A stretch of DNA of 45,317 bases from an uncultured Bacteroidales bacterium (lineage in GTDB: Bacteria > Bacteroidota > Bacteroidia > Bacteroidales > P3), in NCBI GenBank assembly GCA_947168665.1, contig CAMVMX010000021.1:1-45317 (forward strand), in the 5' to 3' direction. A program made the translations under genes and the position numbers. Below, piece by piece: positions 25,390 through 34,488 of the stretch; positions within the stretch are counted from its first letter, which is position 1, and the number at the start of each line of letters is the position of its first letter. The notes beneath the pieces were generated by a model, which had not been told where the DNA came from, ran no database searches, and saw only the letters and a program-made list of their open reading frames with translations.

Positions 25390-26637
25390 GTGCTTATGAA
25401 ACACCGATTTATCAGTATTGTTCTTTTTCTGTCGGCTGTACTGGCCATGCCAGAATTGCAGGCCCAGAGTGCTTATCAAGTGCCTAATGCGGGGTTTGAG
25501 GATTGGGACAGCGAGAGTCTCACCGCCGAGCCGACACACTGGAATTCGTTTGCCACAAGCGACGGCCCTTGGGCTGCTTTGGCCTCGTCGCCGCATCACT
25601 ACCACCGCCACGGCAGCCGTCCCGGCGGCACGGGTACGTCGTATTTGACCATCTATACGCAGTCTATTCTCGGCATCAAGGCCAACGGCAATATGACCAC
25701 CGGCCGCATCCATGCCGGGAGCATGTCGGCTTCGAGCAGCGACAACTATAACTATACCGAGCGCAGCAACGCTGAGCACAGTGTGCCTTTCACGGCTACG
25801 CCCGACTCGATGTATGTGTGGGTGAGTTTTTATGCTTACCATACGGGGTCGGAGGCGCAGGTGGAGGCTATCATCCATGGCGACAATGATTTCAAGGCCC
25901 CGAATGATGTGAGCGACCTCTCAAAGTATAAGGGCCGCGCCGTGGTGCATACTACTCGCACTACGGAGAACCCCAGCACGATGAGTTGGACTCAGTTGAG
26001 GTGTCCTTTCGGATACAGGGGTACGGCTGAGGGGAGGTACCTTCTGCTGAACATGACTACGAACAACTCGCCCGGAGCCGGTGAGGGCAACGATTCGCTG
26101 TCGATTGACGATATTGAGTTTATCTACAGTTCGTGGCTGACGAGCATCACGCTGGACGGCACCGCGCTGGCGGGTTTTGACAAGGGTCAGCTGAACTATA
26201 GTGTGCGTCTGTCCGACACCTCCAAGCTGATGACCGCCGAGGTGGCGTGGGTTACCGAGGTGGATGATGCCACGGTGACTATGGAACGCGAGCGGTTGAG
26301 CGACTCTACTGCCAGAGTGTTGCTGACGGTGAGGGCTGAGGACAGTGTGACGGTGCATCAGTATGCAGTAACTTTGACCGCCCCACTCGAAGAAGAGGAG
26401 AATCCGGTGGGCATTGCCGATGTACAGGCCGACAAGATGTTCACTGCCTATCCCAACCCGGTGAAAAGGATGTTGACAATCACGGCCGGTGGGTTGGTGA
26501 CCGTCACCGACATGGCTGGCTGCGTGGTGATGGAGAAGGAGTGCAACGGTACGACACAGATTGACATGAGCCATCTGGCCGCCGGCATGTATATTGTGCG
26601 CAGTAACGGCAAAACGCTCAAGATTGTGAAAGAATAG
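25390..26637 (+). CDS. T9SS-secreted protein with PCMD-like domain
   Basis: This 415-residue exported protein has a signal peptide (LQAQS cleavage; the start could be M3, two codons later). It begins with NAGFEDWDS, typical of the putative carbohydrate-metabolism (PCMD) fold of Bacteroidetes. The middle holds a jelly-roll-like beta region and an Ig-like segment (LTSITLDGTALAGF). A type A T9SS sorting domain ends it: FTAYPNPVKRMLTITAG, VTDMAGCVVMEKE, MSHLAAGMYIVRSNG and a basic KIVKE end. It is probably anchored to the cell surface. The substrate is unknown. Confidence 0.85.
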   Translation: MLMKHRFISIVLFLSAVLAMPELQAQSAYQVPNAGFEDWDSESLTAEPTHWNSFATSDGPWAALASSPHHYHRHGSRPGGTGTSYLTIYTQSILGIKANGNMTTGRIHAGSMSASSSDNYNYTERSNAEHSVPFTATPDSMYVWVSFYAYHTGSEAQVEAIIHGDNDFKAPNDVSDLSKYKGRAVVHTTRTTENPSTMSWTQLRCPFGYRGTAEGRYLLLNMTTNNSPGAGEGNDSLSIDDIEFIYSSWLTSITLDGTALAGFDKGQLNYSVRLSDTSKLMTAEVAWVTEVDDATVTMERERLSDSTARVLLTVRAEDSVTVHQYAVTLTAPLEEEENPVGIADVQADKMFTAYPNPVKRMLTITAGGLVTVTDMAGCVVMEKECNGTTQIDMSHLAAGMYIVRSNGKTLKIVKE

Positions 26638-26663
26638 TTTTTGGCGTTATAGTCAGCCAAACG

Positions 26664-26699
26664 GAAGGCACCTTTGCTGCAAACGGCAAGGGTGCCTTC
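26664..26699. terminator. Terminator hairpin between convergent genes
   Basis: A 14-bp stem (26664-26677 with 26686-26699, one G-U) encloses an 8-base loop. It lies between the T9SS gene and the convergent membrane-protein gene and can serve both; no long T run is seen on either side. Confidence 0.75.
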
Positions 26700-26717
26700 T
26701 CGCATTATGTGAGGCTG

Positions 26718-27527
26718 TCAGAGGGTGTCGGCCACGGCGGGATGGCTGAGCAGGAACTTGTCTTTGTAGGGGAATGGGCTGTCGCCGTCGGTGGCGCCAC
26801 CGTGAAAGCGGAAGCAGACTTGGGGCGAATAGGGCAGGGCGTTGTAAGTGTGGAGTTGGTCGCGCATTTGTTCCGGGCTGAAGGGAATGAGAGGAAACTC
26901 GAACCAGTAGCTGGCGAAACCGCTTGTGATATAGTCGAAGAGGGCTAAGGCTGTGGGTTTGTAGACCTGCACCCGGGAGCAGCGCATCTGTTTCATGAGG
27001 CGGAGGATGCTGTCTTGTGGGAATGAGACGGGAAGGTGAGCGTCGGCGGCTGTGTCGGCTGTGACGGGGTAGCCCCAAAAATTAGTGTCAGGACTGATAT
27101 GGCTGAGGGACAGGTGACCCGAAGAGTTGAGGACGAGCAGGGTGCTGTCAGGCATGGCCGTATAAATGGTGCCCGCGATGGAAGCCATAGTCGACTGGTG
27201 GCGCAGGTAGTGCCTCTCCATCTTGGCCGGGACACGCGAAGTGCCGGGAGGGAGCAGCCAGAACACAATGAAAGTGACCAGAGCCAACAGCAGTCCCCAC
27301 AAAGCCACGATTCGCCAATAGCGGTTGCGCAGGTGGAACAGGGCGTAGATGGTAAACACCAGTCCGATGCCAACTGTCACAAGGGCAACGGGAGCAATAA
27401 TCCAAACCAGAAGAAACCAGTCCACCTCGCACAGTAGATAGTCTAAAGACGCCAGCAACAGGCAGAGTGCATTGAAAAGGAAGAGGACAAAGACTGCGGG
27501 TGGCAGCCGGAAGGCTTTTCGCTCCAT
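26718..27527 (-). CDS. Three-TM membrane protein of unknown function
   Basis: This 269-residue protein has three predicted membrane helices (about 10-27, 36-61 and 72-92), then a soluble extracytoplasmic domain of about 170 residues. That domain contains TLLVLNSSGHLSLSHISPD and GFASYWFEFPLIPFSPEQM. I do not recognise a family. The start (ATG 27527) lies 11 bases after the Omp85-type gene's stop; an in-frame upstream codon would overlap that gene and add no signal. It is the last gene of the symporter-barrel operon. Confidence 0.75.
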   Translation of the reverse strand: MERKAFRLPPAVFVLFLFNALCLLLASLDYLLCEVDWFLLVWIIAPVALVTVGIGLVFTIYALFHLRNRYWRIVALWGLLLALVTFIVFWLLPPGTSRVPAKMERHYLRHQSTMASIAGTIYTAMPDSTLLVLNSSGHLSLSHISPDTNFWGYPVTADTAADAHLPVSFPQDSILRLMKQMRCSRVQVYKPTALALFDYITSGFASYWFEFPLIPFSPEQMRDQLHTYNALPYSPQVCFRFHGGATDGDSPFPYKDKFLLSHPAVADTL

Positions 27528-27538
27528 GCGGGAGGGGA

Positions 27539-28909
27539 TTAGAACATGTAGCCCATTTTGATGTAGAGATTGCTGAACTTGGCGTTGTCCTGCTTGTCGA
27601 GAGCTGTGGCCCAATCGATACTGAGGACGAAGTTGTCGTTCATGGCCACTTTCAGGCCGCAGCCGGCGGAGAGGTGGGGAGCGTAGAGTCGGCTTTCGTC
27701 GTAGAAGGCCTCAGGATTGGAGGGGTCGGGGTCGGCAAGCTCCAGCAGCAGGGGGTCTTTGACCACGCGGGCGTAGGGCTGCACCACCATGCCGGCATCC
27801 ATGAAGGGGTTGAGGCCGATGTAGAAGTTCTCTTTGCCGATGCGGAATTGCGCCACCTGCACACGGAATTCGGCATTGGCAAAAGCCACGCCGCGGGCAA
27901 GGATACGGTTGCGCATGATGCCGCGGATGGAGTTGGCACCGCCGAGGCCTTCGTAGATGACACGCTGCATGTATAGCTGGTTGAGGTAGGTGTTGAGATA
28001 GAAGGGACAGTCGCCAGCCAGGTTGAGCTGGGTGCCGAGACGGTAGGCAAAGGTGAGGCGATTGGCGATAAGGGGCAGGTAGTGACGCCAGGAGGCGTTG
28101 AATTTGAGGTTGTTGTAGTCGGCCATGTTGCCCAGTCCGGCATAGTAGGTGAGGAAGGCGTCGGCATGGATGCCGCGGCGGGGGTTCTGCTGGCGGTCGC
28201 GGGTGTCGAAAGTGAGGCCGCCGTGGAGGTAGGGGTGAAGCCCCCCGTTGGCCTCGGCGGCTTTGATGTAGCCGAGGGACACGTAGCGGTCATAGAGAGT
28301 GAGTGTGTTTTCGGGCAGCCGGTCGGACTCGTCTTTGGTGTATTTGTTGAGTCGGGCCACATCAACGCTGCCTACATTGTAGTGGAGTATGCCTATGCCC
28401 GCGTTCCAGTACCAGGGTTTGGAGAGTGTGCCTTGAAGGTCGGCGCTGAAGCGGAAGAGGTCGCGGTGGAATTTGTAGTAGGCGCGTGTCTGGTAGTAGG
28501 CGCGGTCATGGTCGGCGGGTTGTTGGGCATAGGAGTTGTCATAGAATGAAGCATAGCCGTTGAAACCGTAGAAGTCGCACATCTGGTCGGGCAGATAGGT
28601 GAGGTCGACGCTGAGACGGTGGCCAGGGAGGAGGTATTTGGAGTCGTAGGAGAGGCGGAAGAGGCCGTAGTGTTTGGTGGTGTAGGCCGCCTCGGCATAG
28701 AAAGAGTGTAGGTAGTCGGGGTAGGCGGAGCCGTCGCCGAAGTAGTAGATATTGGTGAGTGCGCCGAGTTGAAGACCGAGGTCGGCATCGTATGCCACGC
28801 TGGGCAGCACGCCGAAAGTCCAGCCCCGACGGACGGAAAGGGAGTCCTGGGCCGAAAGGGCGGATGTCAAGGCCAGGAACGACACAAGGATGACAAGGTG
28901 TTTTTTCAT
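27539..28909 (-). CDS. Omp85/BamA-superfamily outer-membrane barrel without POTRA
   Basis: This 456-residue protein has a signal peptide (cleavage near ALSAQ) followed directly by a 16-strand-type barrel of the surface-antigen (bacterial D15) class. The signature loop is GGANSIRGIMRNRI, equivalent to the VRGF region. NAEFRVQ and a terminal Phe (KMGYMF) also fit. No POTRA domains precede it, so it is not BamA itself. It lies between a GltS-like symporter (9-base gap) and a three-TM protein (11-base gap), all one transcription unit. Confidence 0.85.
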   Translation of the reverse strand: MKKHLVILVSFLALTSALSAQDSLSVRRGWTFGVLPSVAYDADLGLQLGALTNIYYFGDGSAYPDYLHSFYAEAAYTTKHYGLFRLSYDSKYLLPGHRLSVDLTYLPDQMCDFYGFNGYASFYDNSYAQQPADHDRAYYQTRAYYKFHRDLFRFSADLQGTLSKPWYWNAGIGILHYNVGSVDVARLNKYTKDESDRLPENTLTLYDRYVSLGYIKAAEANGGLHPYLHGGLTFDTRDRQQNPRRGIHADAFLTYYAGLGNMADYNNLKFNASWRHYLPLIANRLTFAYRLGTQLNLAGDCPFYLNTYLNQLYMQRVIYEGLGGANSIRGIMRNRILARGVAFANAEFRVQVAQFRIGKENFYIGLNPFMDAGMVVQPYARVVKDPLLLELADPDPSNPEAFYDESRLYAPHLSAGCGLKVAMNDNFVLSIDWATALDKQDNAKFSNLYIKMGYMF

Positions 28910-28918
28910 GATGAGAAA

Positions 28919-30319
28919 TTATTGGTGATGATGATTGCGGCGGAACAGGCGGGAGCGGAAGATGAAAGCGGTGAAGAGCAAGAAGGCCAAGAAGAGGATT
29001 CCGAGGGTGATGAGGCAGGCTTTGAGGCTTTGGGGGCCAAAGCCCATCAGGAGCAGCACGGGGAAGCCGAATGCGATGGCGGGGATGGTCTGAAGCACGA
29101 GGTTGTTGGCGGCAGGGGTCTCGAACTTGGGGTCAATTTCGCGCAGGAGAATCATGCCGTTGCTGGCGGTGCCAGTGAGCATGCCGAACATGGCAAAGAA
29201 GCCCTCGTAGCGATAGTCGGGGTAGAGGTGTTTGCAGCAGACAAGCACATAGAAGAAAGTGGCCACAGCCCCCACAAGGCACACCAGCAGCAAGGGCATC
29301 CAGATGGCACGGAGGTTGCCCCAGTCGATGGCGGCGGTGCCGGCCACAATCATGAAGTCGAAACAGGTGCCGGCCAGGCGGTCGAGGGTGAAGTTGTTGA
29401 TGTATTCGCGTCGCATGAGGTGAGTGCGCCGCAGCCGGTTGATAATGACTTTTATCAGCACACCCAGCAGGGTGCCCCACAGGAAGTTGAACCCCCACAC
29501 CATGGGTTTGAGGGTTTTGGTGCCGAAGTCGCCAAGGTCAAGTTGCTGCACTCCGGCCATGAGCAGATAGACCAGAAAGTAGACCAGCAGCACCAAACAG
29601 ATCTGGACGGTGAGTTTGTCGATGGACTCGGCATGGGGGATTTCGTTGTCGGACTGGTAGTCCTGCAGGGTGTAGGTTTCTGAGTAGTCGGCTTTCCGCC
29701 GATTGAGCTTGCCTTTGCGGCGCAGCATATTCATGTATACCACGCCGACCACGCTGCCGACAATGAAGCCCATAGCCGCTATGCTGAGGCCGAAATCGGA
29801 GCCGGCAAAATGGATGCCCTGCCCTTCGGCCCAGCCGGTGAAGGTGAGGCCGAAATTGAGCGCCTGGCCGGGGCCTTGGCCGTAGCCCATGGGCAGCAGC
29901 AGCCCCGAGGCATAGAAGAAATCGCGGTTGTTCCACAACAGGAAGAGCGGTATGGTGACCAGCAGCCCCACGAGGCCTTGCAGGATGTAGGTGCCGGCGG
30001 TGACGGCTCCCGTCTCAATTACCTTGACGGGGGTGGTGGAGCTTTTGATTTTTTTGTTCTTCAAGGCCATGGCCACAAAGCCAAGCCCCAAGGCATGGTA
30101 GGTGATGATTTCCATCGACTGTTTGGACACCAATGCCGAGAAGAAGCCCAGCGGTTTGAGACATAGGATGATAAGCCCGGCCAGCAAGGCGGTGGGCAGA
30201 AGGCTGCGTTTGAAAAGAGGGATATTGCAACGTATCAGGTTGGCCAGCAGCAGGGCCACTACGATGATGAAAAACTGTATCAGCCATCCCCAGGCCGAAA
30301 GAGATGCGAATGAGGTCAT
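28919..30319 (-). CDS. Sodium/glutamate symporter-like (GltS/ESS family)
   Basis: This 466-residue inner-membrane protein has about eleven to twelve hydrophobic segments and a hydrophilic central loop (about 200-245). Family features include the re-entrant LLPMGYGQGPGQALNFG and the second-half copy FAMFGMLTGTASNGMILLRE. It should import glutamate or a related anion with Na+. It heads an operon with an Omp85-type barrel and a three-TM protein, an unusual pairing, so the transported substrate may differ from glutamate. Confidence 0.82.
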   Translation of the reverse strand: MTSFASLSAWGWLIQFFIIVVALLLANLIRCNIPLFKRSLLPTALLAGLIILCLKPLGFFSALVSKQSMEIITYHALGLGFVAMALKNKKIKSSTTPVKVIETGAVTAGTYILQGLVGLLVTIPLFLLWNNRDFFYASGLLLPMGYGQGPGQALNFGLTFTGWAEGQGIHFAGSDFGLSIAAMGFIVGSVVGVVYMNMLRRKGKLNRRKADYSETYTLQDYQSDNEIPHAESIDKLTVQICLVLLVYFLVYLLMAGVQQLDLGDFGTKTLKPMVWGFNFLWGTLLGVLIKVIINRLRRTHLMRREYINNFTLDRLAGTCFDFMIVAGTAAIDWGNLRAIWMPLLLVCLVGAVATFFYVLVCCKHLYPDYRYEGFFAMFGMLTGTASNGMILLREIDPKFETPAANNLVLQTIPAIAFGFPVLLLMGFGPQSLKACLITLGILFLAFLLFTAFIFRSRLFRRNHHHQ

Positions 30320-30492
30320 ATCAATTGTAACGGTGTTTGCCCTCTTAACGCAGGTTTGATTGATTTATTGTGTGGCGGGGCCGGTGGCGCAATGTTGTAG
30401 ATTTGGAGGGGGGTAAGCCGCAGTTGCCACTGCGCAAGGGCAAAAGATGATGTCCGGCTTTGTATGATTGTGTGCATGTCAAAATAATTGCG

Positions 30493-30500
30493 TATCTTTG
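30493..30500 (+). promoter_or_regulatory. -7 box for the DUF4230 gene pair
   Basis: TATCTTTG is a perfect -7 match. A poor -33 (ATTG, 30467-30470) lies 22 bases upstream. The start codon follows about 57 bases later. Confidence 0.6.
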
Positions 30501-30556
30501 CAGTGATGATTGTGAGGGTGGGAGAGGGGTATTATAAATTATAAATTGTTGAAATT

Positions 30557-31147
30557 ATGAAACAAAAGTTGTTATTTGGGCTCTGCGCGATGGCGGTGCT
30601 GTTTGTGGCATCGTGCAGCAGTAAAGACGATGAAAGCCAGTGGCTGCAGAAGATGCGGCAGGTGGCTGAATTGGGTACGGTGCAGTATACGGTGCAGAAG
30701 GTAGTGAGCAACAGCGACGAGACATGGCAGATTTTCGGCGACAGGAAGATCCTGTTTTCTATGAAAGCTGTCATCAAGGCTGGCATTGACATGGAGCAGT
30801 TCGATGCAGGGAAGGTTCGGATCAGTGAAAACAGAAAAGACAAGACCCGGTCGATAGCCTTGGAACTGCCCCAGCCCCGAATTTTGTCGTACAATATCAG
30901 GCCGGACGATGTGAAGATGATTTACAACCAGGTGTCGCTGCTCAGAACGGAATACACCAATGAGGAACGGGATGCGATTGTCAGCATCGGCGAGATGGAA
31001 CTGAAAACCGACCCGGAGTTGACCGACATGATTCTGAGGGATGCCCGCCAGAATGCCGGGCTGTTCGTCGAAATGTTGCTGCGGCAGAGCGGCTTCAAGA
31101 ATGTAGAAATCACTTTCAAACAGGAGGAGCGAAATGGAAGACAATAA
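30557..31147 (+). CDS. DUF4230 lipoprotein
   Basis: This 196-residue lipoprotein has lipobox VASCSS (C20), then a DUF4230-type domain: VAELGTVQYTVQKVV, ILFSMKAVIKAGIDMEQF, LELPQPRILSYNIRPDD and a C-terminal helix. Such proteins are widespread, uncharacterised and exported. Its last 14 bases overlap the start of the second DUF4230 gene, so the two are coupled. Confidence 0.85.
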   Translation: MKQKLLFGLCAMAVLFVASCSSKDDESQWLQKMRQVAELGTVQYTVQKVVSNSDETWQIFGDRKILFSMKAVIKAGIDMEQFDAGKVRISENRKDKTRSIALELPQPRILSYNIRPDDVKMIYNQVSLLRTEYTNEERDAIVSIGEMELKTDPELTDMILRDARQNAGLFVEMLLRQSGFKNVEITFKQEERNGRQ

Positions 31148-31997
31148 TCACGCAATGGACGGGAATGGGGAGTTGCAGCCCAAAGTGCCAGACACTCCTG
31201 AAGCAGGAGAGCTGGACTCGGTAACGCCCGCAGGACAAGAAAACAGTATGCCCGAACAAGAGACTGAGGCCCCGACCGGGGATTCGGTGAAGGACAAATG
31301 GCTGAGGACGGCCAAAAGATGGCTTGCCACTGTGGCAGACGCGATGGCCCGGGGGTTGGCTTTTCTGGCAAAGCACTGGAGGATAGTGACGCTGGCATTG
31401 GTGGCGGTGTGTGCCGCTATCGTGGCTCTGGTGGTTTATTCGAAAGTGGCAGAAGGGAAGAACCGCTACGAGTCGCTGGGGCAGACCATCACCGAGATGA
31501 AACGCATCTCGGAATTCTGCACGGCCAACTATATCGGTGAGGTGATGATTCAGGATGAGGAGAAGAAGTTTCTGAATCGTAAAGTTATCGTGCTGATTGT
31601 GAGGGGAAAGATTCGTGCCGGTTTCGATTTGACCAAGATGGAAACCGAGGTGGTGGACGATTCTACCATCAACGTCAACCTCCCCAAAGCGCAGATTTTG
31701 GACATCATCACCAACCCGTCGGACATCCGGACTTTCAGCGAGAAAGGCAGTTGGTCGCACGACAGGACCACTATTGCCAAGAATGCGGCAAGAGCCAAAC
31801 TGCTGGAGTTGGTGATGGAAGACAACCTGCTGGGCACGGCAGAGGCCAACGGCAAGATGCAGCTTACCTCAATCTTTATGGCATTTGGATTCAAACATGT
31901 GAATATCGGGTTCGTGGCCGACACCACGGTGTGCGACACTACAGCCATTGTGGGCGATTCGGTGTCGGGCAATGCAACCACACTGTTCTCGAAATAG
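31134..31997 (+). CDS. Membrane-anchored DUF4230 protein
   Basis: This 287-residue protein has an acidic, disordered cytoplasmic N-terminus (about 80 residues), one membrane helix (about 83-102) and an extracytoplasmic DUF4230 domain. The domain reads RISEFCTANYIGEVMIQDEE, VLIVRGKIRAGFDLTKME, VNLPKAQILDIITNP and GFKHVNIGF. It parallels the upstream lipoprotein, so the pair likely sit on the two membranes and may form one complex. Function unknown. Confidence 0.85.
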   Translation: MEDNNHAMDGNGELQPKVPDTPEAGELDSVTPAGQENSMPEQETEAPTGDSVKDKWLRTAKRWLATVADAMARGLAFLAKHWRIVTLALVAVCAAIVALVVYSKVAEGKNRYESLGQTITEMKRISEFCTANYIGEVMIQDEEKKFLNRKVIVLIVRGKIRAGFDLTKMETEVVDDSTINVNLPKAQILDIITNPSDIRTFSEKGSWSHDRTTIAKNAARAKLLELVMEDNLLGTAEANGKMQLTSIFMAFGFKHVNIGFVADTTVCDTTAIVGDSVSGNATTLFSK

Positions 31998-32161
31998 GTA
32001 GATGCGACGAATTGATGTGCCAATACGTTAGTCCTGAATGCGATAATGTGTCAACATGTTAATGCGTTGGTCTTTTGACCGCGCCAACTACTCAATCATT
32101 CCTACACTAACACACTCAAACATTCCCACGTTAACACAATCGCGCAATCAAAAAAAAATAG
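31998..32161. repeat. Degenerate AATGTG/CACATT intergenic repeat
   Basis: The left half uses GAATGCG, TAATGTG and TTAATGCG words. The right half (about 32092-32136) uses the complementary words CATTCC, CTAACAC, CATTCCC and GTTAACAC. Pairing is imperfect but the halves are inverted. The same vocabulary recurs at 9485-9555 and 33661-33820. Confidence 0.6.
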
Positions 32162-32169
32162 TACCTTTG
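32162..32169 (+). promoter_or_regulatory. -7 box for sufB
   Basis: TACCTTTG fits TAnnTTTG, 29 bases before the sufB start codon. No clear TTTG is seen at -33. Confidence 0.6.
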
Positions 32170-32198
32170 CACGGCAAACAAAATGAAGAATCATTGCA

Positions 32199-33647
32199 AT
32201 GGCAGAAGATAACAATAGTATCATACAGGAAGTTACCAGCGAAGAATATAAATGGGGCTTTGTCACAAATATCGAGACCGACACCATCGGCAAGGGTTTG
32301 AATGAGGATGTGATACGCCTCATATCGAAAAAAAAGAATGAGCCCGAATGGCTGTTGGAGTTCCGGCTGGAAGCCTTCCGCCGCTGGCAGACCATGGAGG
32401 AACCTACATGGGGCCACCTGAAATATGACAAGGTGGACTATCAGGACATCATATACTACGCAGCCCCCAAGCAGCAGGAGAAGAAGAAAAGCCTTGACGA
32501 GGTGGATCCGGAACTGCTGGCCACCTTCGACAAGCTGGGCATTCCCCTGCGGGAGCAGAAGGAGTTGGCAGGAGTGGCATACGACGCCATCATGGACTCG
32601 GTGTCGGTGAAGACCACATCACAAAAGGTGCTGGAAGAGAAAGGCATCCTGTTCTGCCCCATCAGCGAGGCTGTGCAGAAGTACCCCGATTTGGTGAAGC
32701 AGTATCTGGGTTCGGTGGTGCCGAGCAGCGACAATTTCTTTGCCGCCTTGAACTCGGCCGTGTTCAGCGACGGGTCGTTCTGCTATATTCCCAAGGGGGT
32801 GCGCTGCCCCATCGAGCTGTCGAGTTATTTCCGCATCAATGCCCGCGGCACAGGCCAGTTTGAACGCACACTCATCATTGCCGACGAAGAGGCCTACGTG
32901 AGCTATATGGAGGGCTGCACGGCCCCGCAGCGCGACGAGAACCAGCTGCACGCAGCCATCGTGGAGATTATCGCCCTGAAGGATGCGGAAGTGAAGTACA
33001 GCACTGTTCAGAACTGGTATCCCGGCGACAAGCAGGGCAAGGGTGGTATCTATAACTTCGTCACTAAACGTGGTATCTGTAAGGGTTCGCACAGCAAGAT
33101 TTCATGGACGCAGGTTGAGACCGGCAGTGCCGTGACATGGAAGTACCCAAGCTGCATTCTGCAGGGCGATGACAGTACGGCCGAATTCTACAGCGTGGCA
33201 GTGACCAACAACTACCAGCAGGCCGACACGGGCACCAAGATGATCCATGTGGGCAAGAACACGCATAGCACCATCATGTCGAAAGGCATCAGCGCCGGGC
33301 ATAGCCAGAACAGCTACCGTGGCTTGGTGCAGATAAACAAGAGTGCCGAGAATGCCCGCAATTTCTCGCAGTGCGACTCGCTGCTGTTGGGTGACCAATG
33401 TGGGGCCCACACATGGCCGTATATCAAGGCCAACAACAGCAGTGCCATCCTGGAGCATGAAGCCACCACGTCGAAGATATCGGAAGACCAGCTCTTCTAT
33501 TGTCAGCAGCGCGGCATCACCGCCGAGAGTGCTGTGGGGCTGATAGTGAACGGCTATGCCAAGGATGTGCTGAAGAAGCTGCCCATGGAGTTTGCCGTTG
33601 AGGCGCAGAAGCTCCTTAGCATTTCACTGGAAGGCAGCGTGGGATAA
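32199..33647 (+). CDS. sufB: Fe-S cluster assembly scaffold SufB
   Basis: This 482-residue cytoplasmic protein forms the SufBCD scaffold that builds iron-sulfur clusters. The key residues are present: C392 in [11 protein letters not shown] and E421 in [14 protein letters not shown], the same 29-residue spacing as E. coli C405 and E434. The beta-helix core and the FYCQQRGI segment are also normal. In most genomes sufC, sufD and sufS follow directly; here an intergenic repeat and an RNA methyltransferase follow, so the partners must be elsewhere. Confidence 0.95.
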   Translation: MAEDNNSIIQEVTSEEYKWGFVTNIETDTIGKGLNEDVIRLISKKKNEPEWLLEFRLEAFRRWQTMEEPTWGHLKYDKVDYQDIIYYAAPKQQEKKKSLDEVDPELLATFDKLGIPLREQKELAGVAYDAIMDSVSVKTTSQKVLEEKGILFCPISEAVQKYPDLVKQYLGSVVPSSDNFFAALNSAVFSDGSFCYIPKGVRCPIELSSYFRINARGTGQFERTLIIADEEAYVSYMEGCTAPQRDENQLHAAIVEIIALKDAEVKYSTVQNWYPGDKQGKGGIYNFVTKRGICKGSHSKISWTQVETGSAVTWKYPSCILQGDDSTAEFYSVAVTNNYQQADTGTKMIHVGKNTHSTIMSKGISAGHSQNSYRGLVQINKSAENARNFSQCDSLLLGDQCGAHTWPYIKANNSSAILEHEATTSKISEDQLFYCQQRGITAESAVGLIVNGYAKDVLKKLPMEFAVEAQKLLSISLEGSVG

Positions 33648-33660
33648 AAAGGATGTGAGA

Positions 33661-33820
33661 TGAATGCGTTAATGTGGGAATGTGGGAATGTGTTAGTCAG
33701 GTTCACACACTCAATCATTCAATTATTCACACATTAACGCATTCAAGATTCACGCATTCACACACTCACACATTAACACATTCAAGTATTCACGCATTCA
33801 AGATACAAGCATTAACAGTT
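33661..33820. repeat. Long AATGTG/CACATT inverted and degenerate tandem repeat
   Basis: The left arm (33661-33681, TGAATGCGTTAATGTGGGAAT) pairs with 33725-33745 with one mismatch. The right flank continues with degenerate copies of CACATTAACGCATTCA to about 33815. It lies between the sufB stop and the methyltransferase start and could form a long hairpin in RNA. Confidence 0.8.
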
Positions 33821-33836
33821 GACGCACAAACTTTCA

Positions 33837-34352
33837 ATGGACGAGTTGCACCGCCTGTCGGTGCAGGAATACAAGGAAGCTGAAAAGCTGCCCCTTACCG
33901 TAGTGTTGGACAATGTCCGCAGCCAGAACAACATCGGCTCGGTGTTCCGCACCTCCGATGCCTTCCGGGTAGAGCGGATATGCCTGTGCGGCATCTGCTC
34001 AACACCGCCTCACCGCGACATTCACAAGACCGCCCTCGGCGCCGAGGATAGCGTGGACTGGACCTACTATGAAGAGACGGCTGACTGTGTCAGCGAATTG
34101 AAAGCCCAGGGATATAAGATTTATGCCATTGAGCAGGTGGACGACAGCATCATGCTTGACCGTCTGCCCGAAGCCCTTGGTGAGCGTGTGGCTATAATCT
34201 TCGGAAACGAAGTAGACGGGGTTCAAGAAGAGCTGCTCCCGTTGTGCGACGGCAGTATAGAAATTCCGCAGCAAGGCACCAAGCACTCCCTCAACATCAG
34301 CTGCGCCGCCGCCATCGTGCTGTGGGAATTCTTCAAACTGTTGAGACGATAG
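33837..34352 (+). CDS. TrmH-family (SPOUT) RNA 2'-O-methyltransferase
   Basis: This 171-residue enzyme probably 2'-O-methylates a tRNA or rRNA ribose with SAM. SPOUT motif 1 is NNIGSVFRTSDAF, motif 2 IIFGNEVDGV and motif 3 IPQQGTKHSLNISCAAAIV, forming the knotted SAM site. It is a short form without an N-terminal substrate-binding domain. I start at ATG 33837 rather than an in-frame TTG at 33819, which lies in the repeat. The target RNA cannot be told from sequence. Confidence 0.88.
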   Translation: MDELHRLSVQEYKEAEKLPLTVVLDNVRSQNNIGSVFRTSDAFRVERICLCGICSTPPHRDIHKTALGAEDSVDWTYYEETADCVSELKAQGYKIYAIEQVDDSIMLDRLPEALGERVAIIFGNEVDGVQEELLPLCDGSIEIPQQGTKHSLNISCAAAIVLWEFFKLLRR

Positions 34353-34377
34353 CCGTCAGCTATGCAAAACACAGTGA

Positions 34378-34416
34378 AAACGGGGACCCCATCGTTGGTG
34401 GAGACCCCGTTTATGT
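34378..34416. terminator. Bidirectional terminator between convergent genes
   Basis: AAACGGGG (34378-34385) pairs with CCCCGTTT (34405-34412) around an inner CCA/TGG stem. T-rich sequence follows on the plus strand. Confidence 0.75.
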
Positions 34417-34488
34417 TTATATGCCTGGGAGTTGGCTTTGTTTGAGTAAAAGGATGCGGCGTTTAGCCTTCAGTGAGCAGTTTCCCGG

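Noticed and set aside
33661..33820. Possible CRISPR array
   Set aside because: Repeats are only 7-8 bases, degenerate and inverted, with no constant-length spacers and no cas genes.
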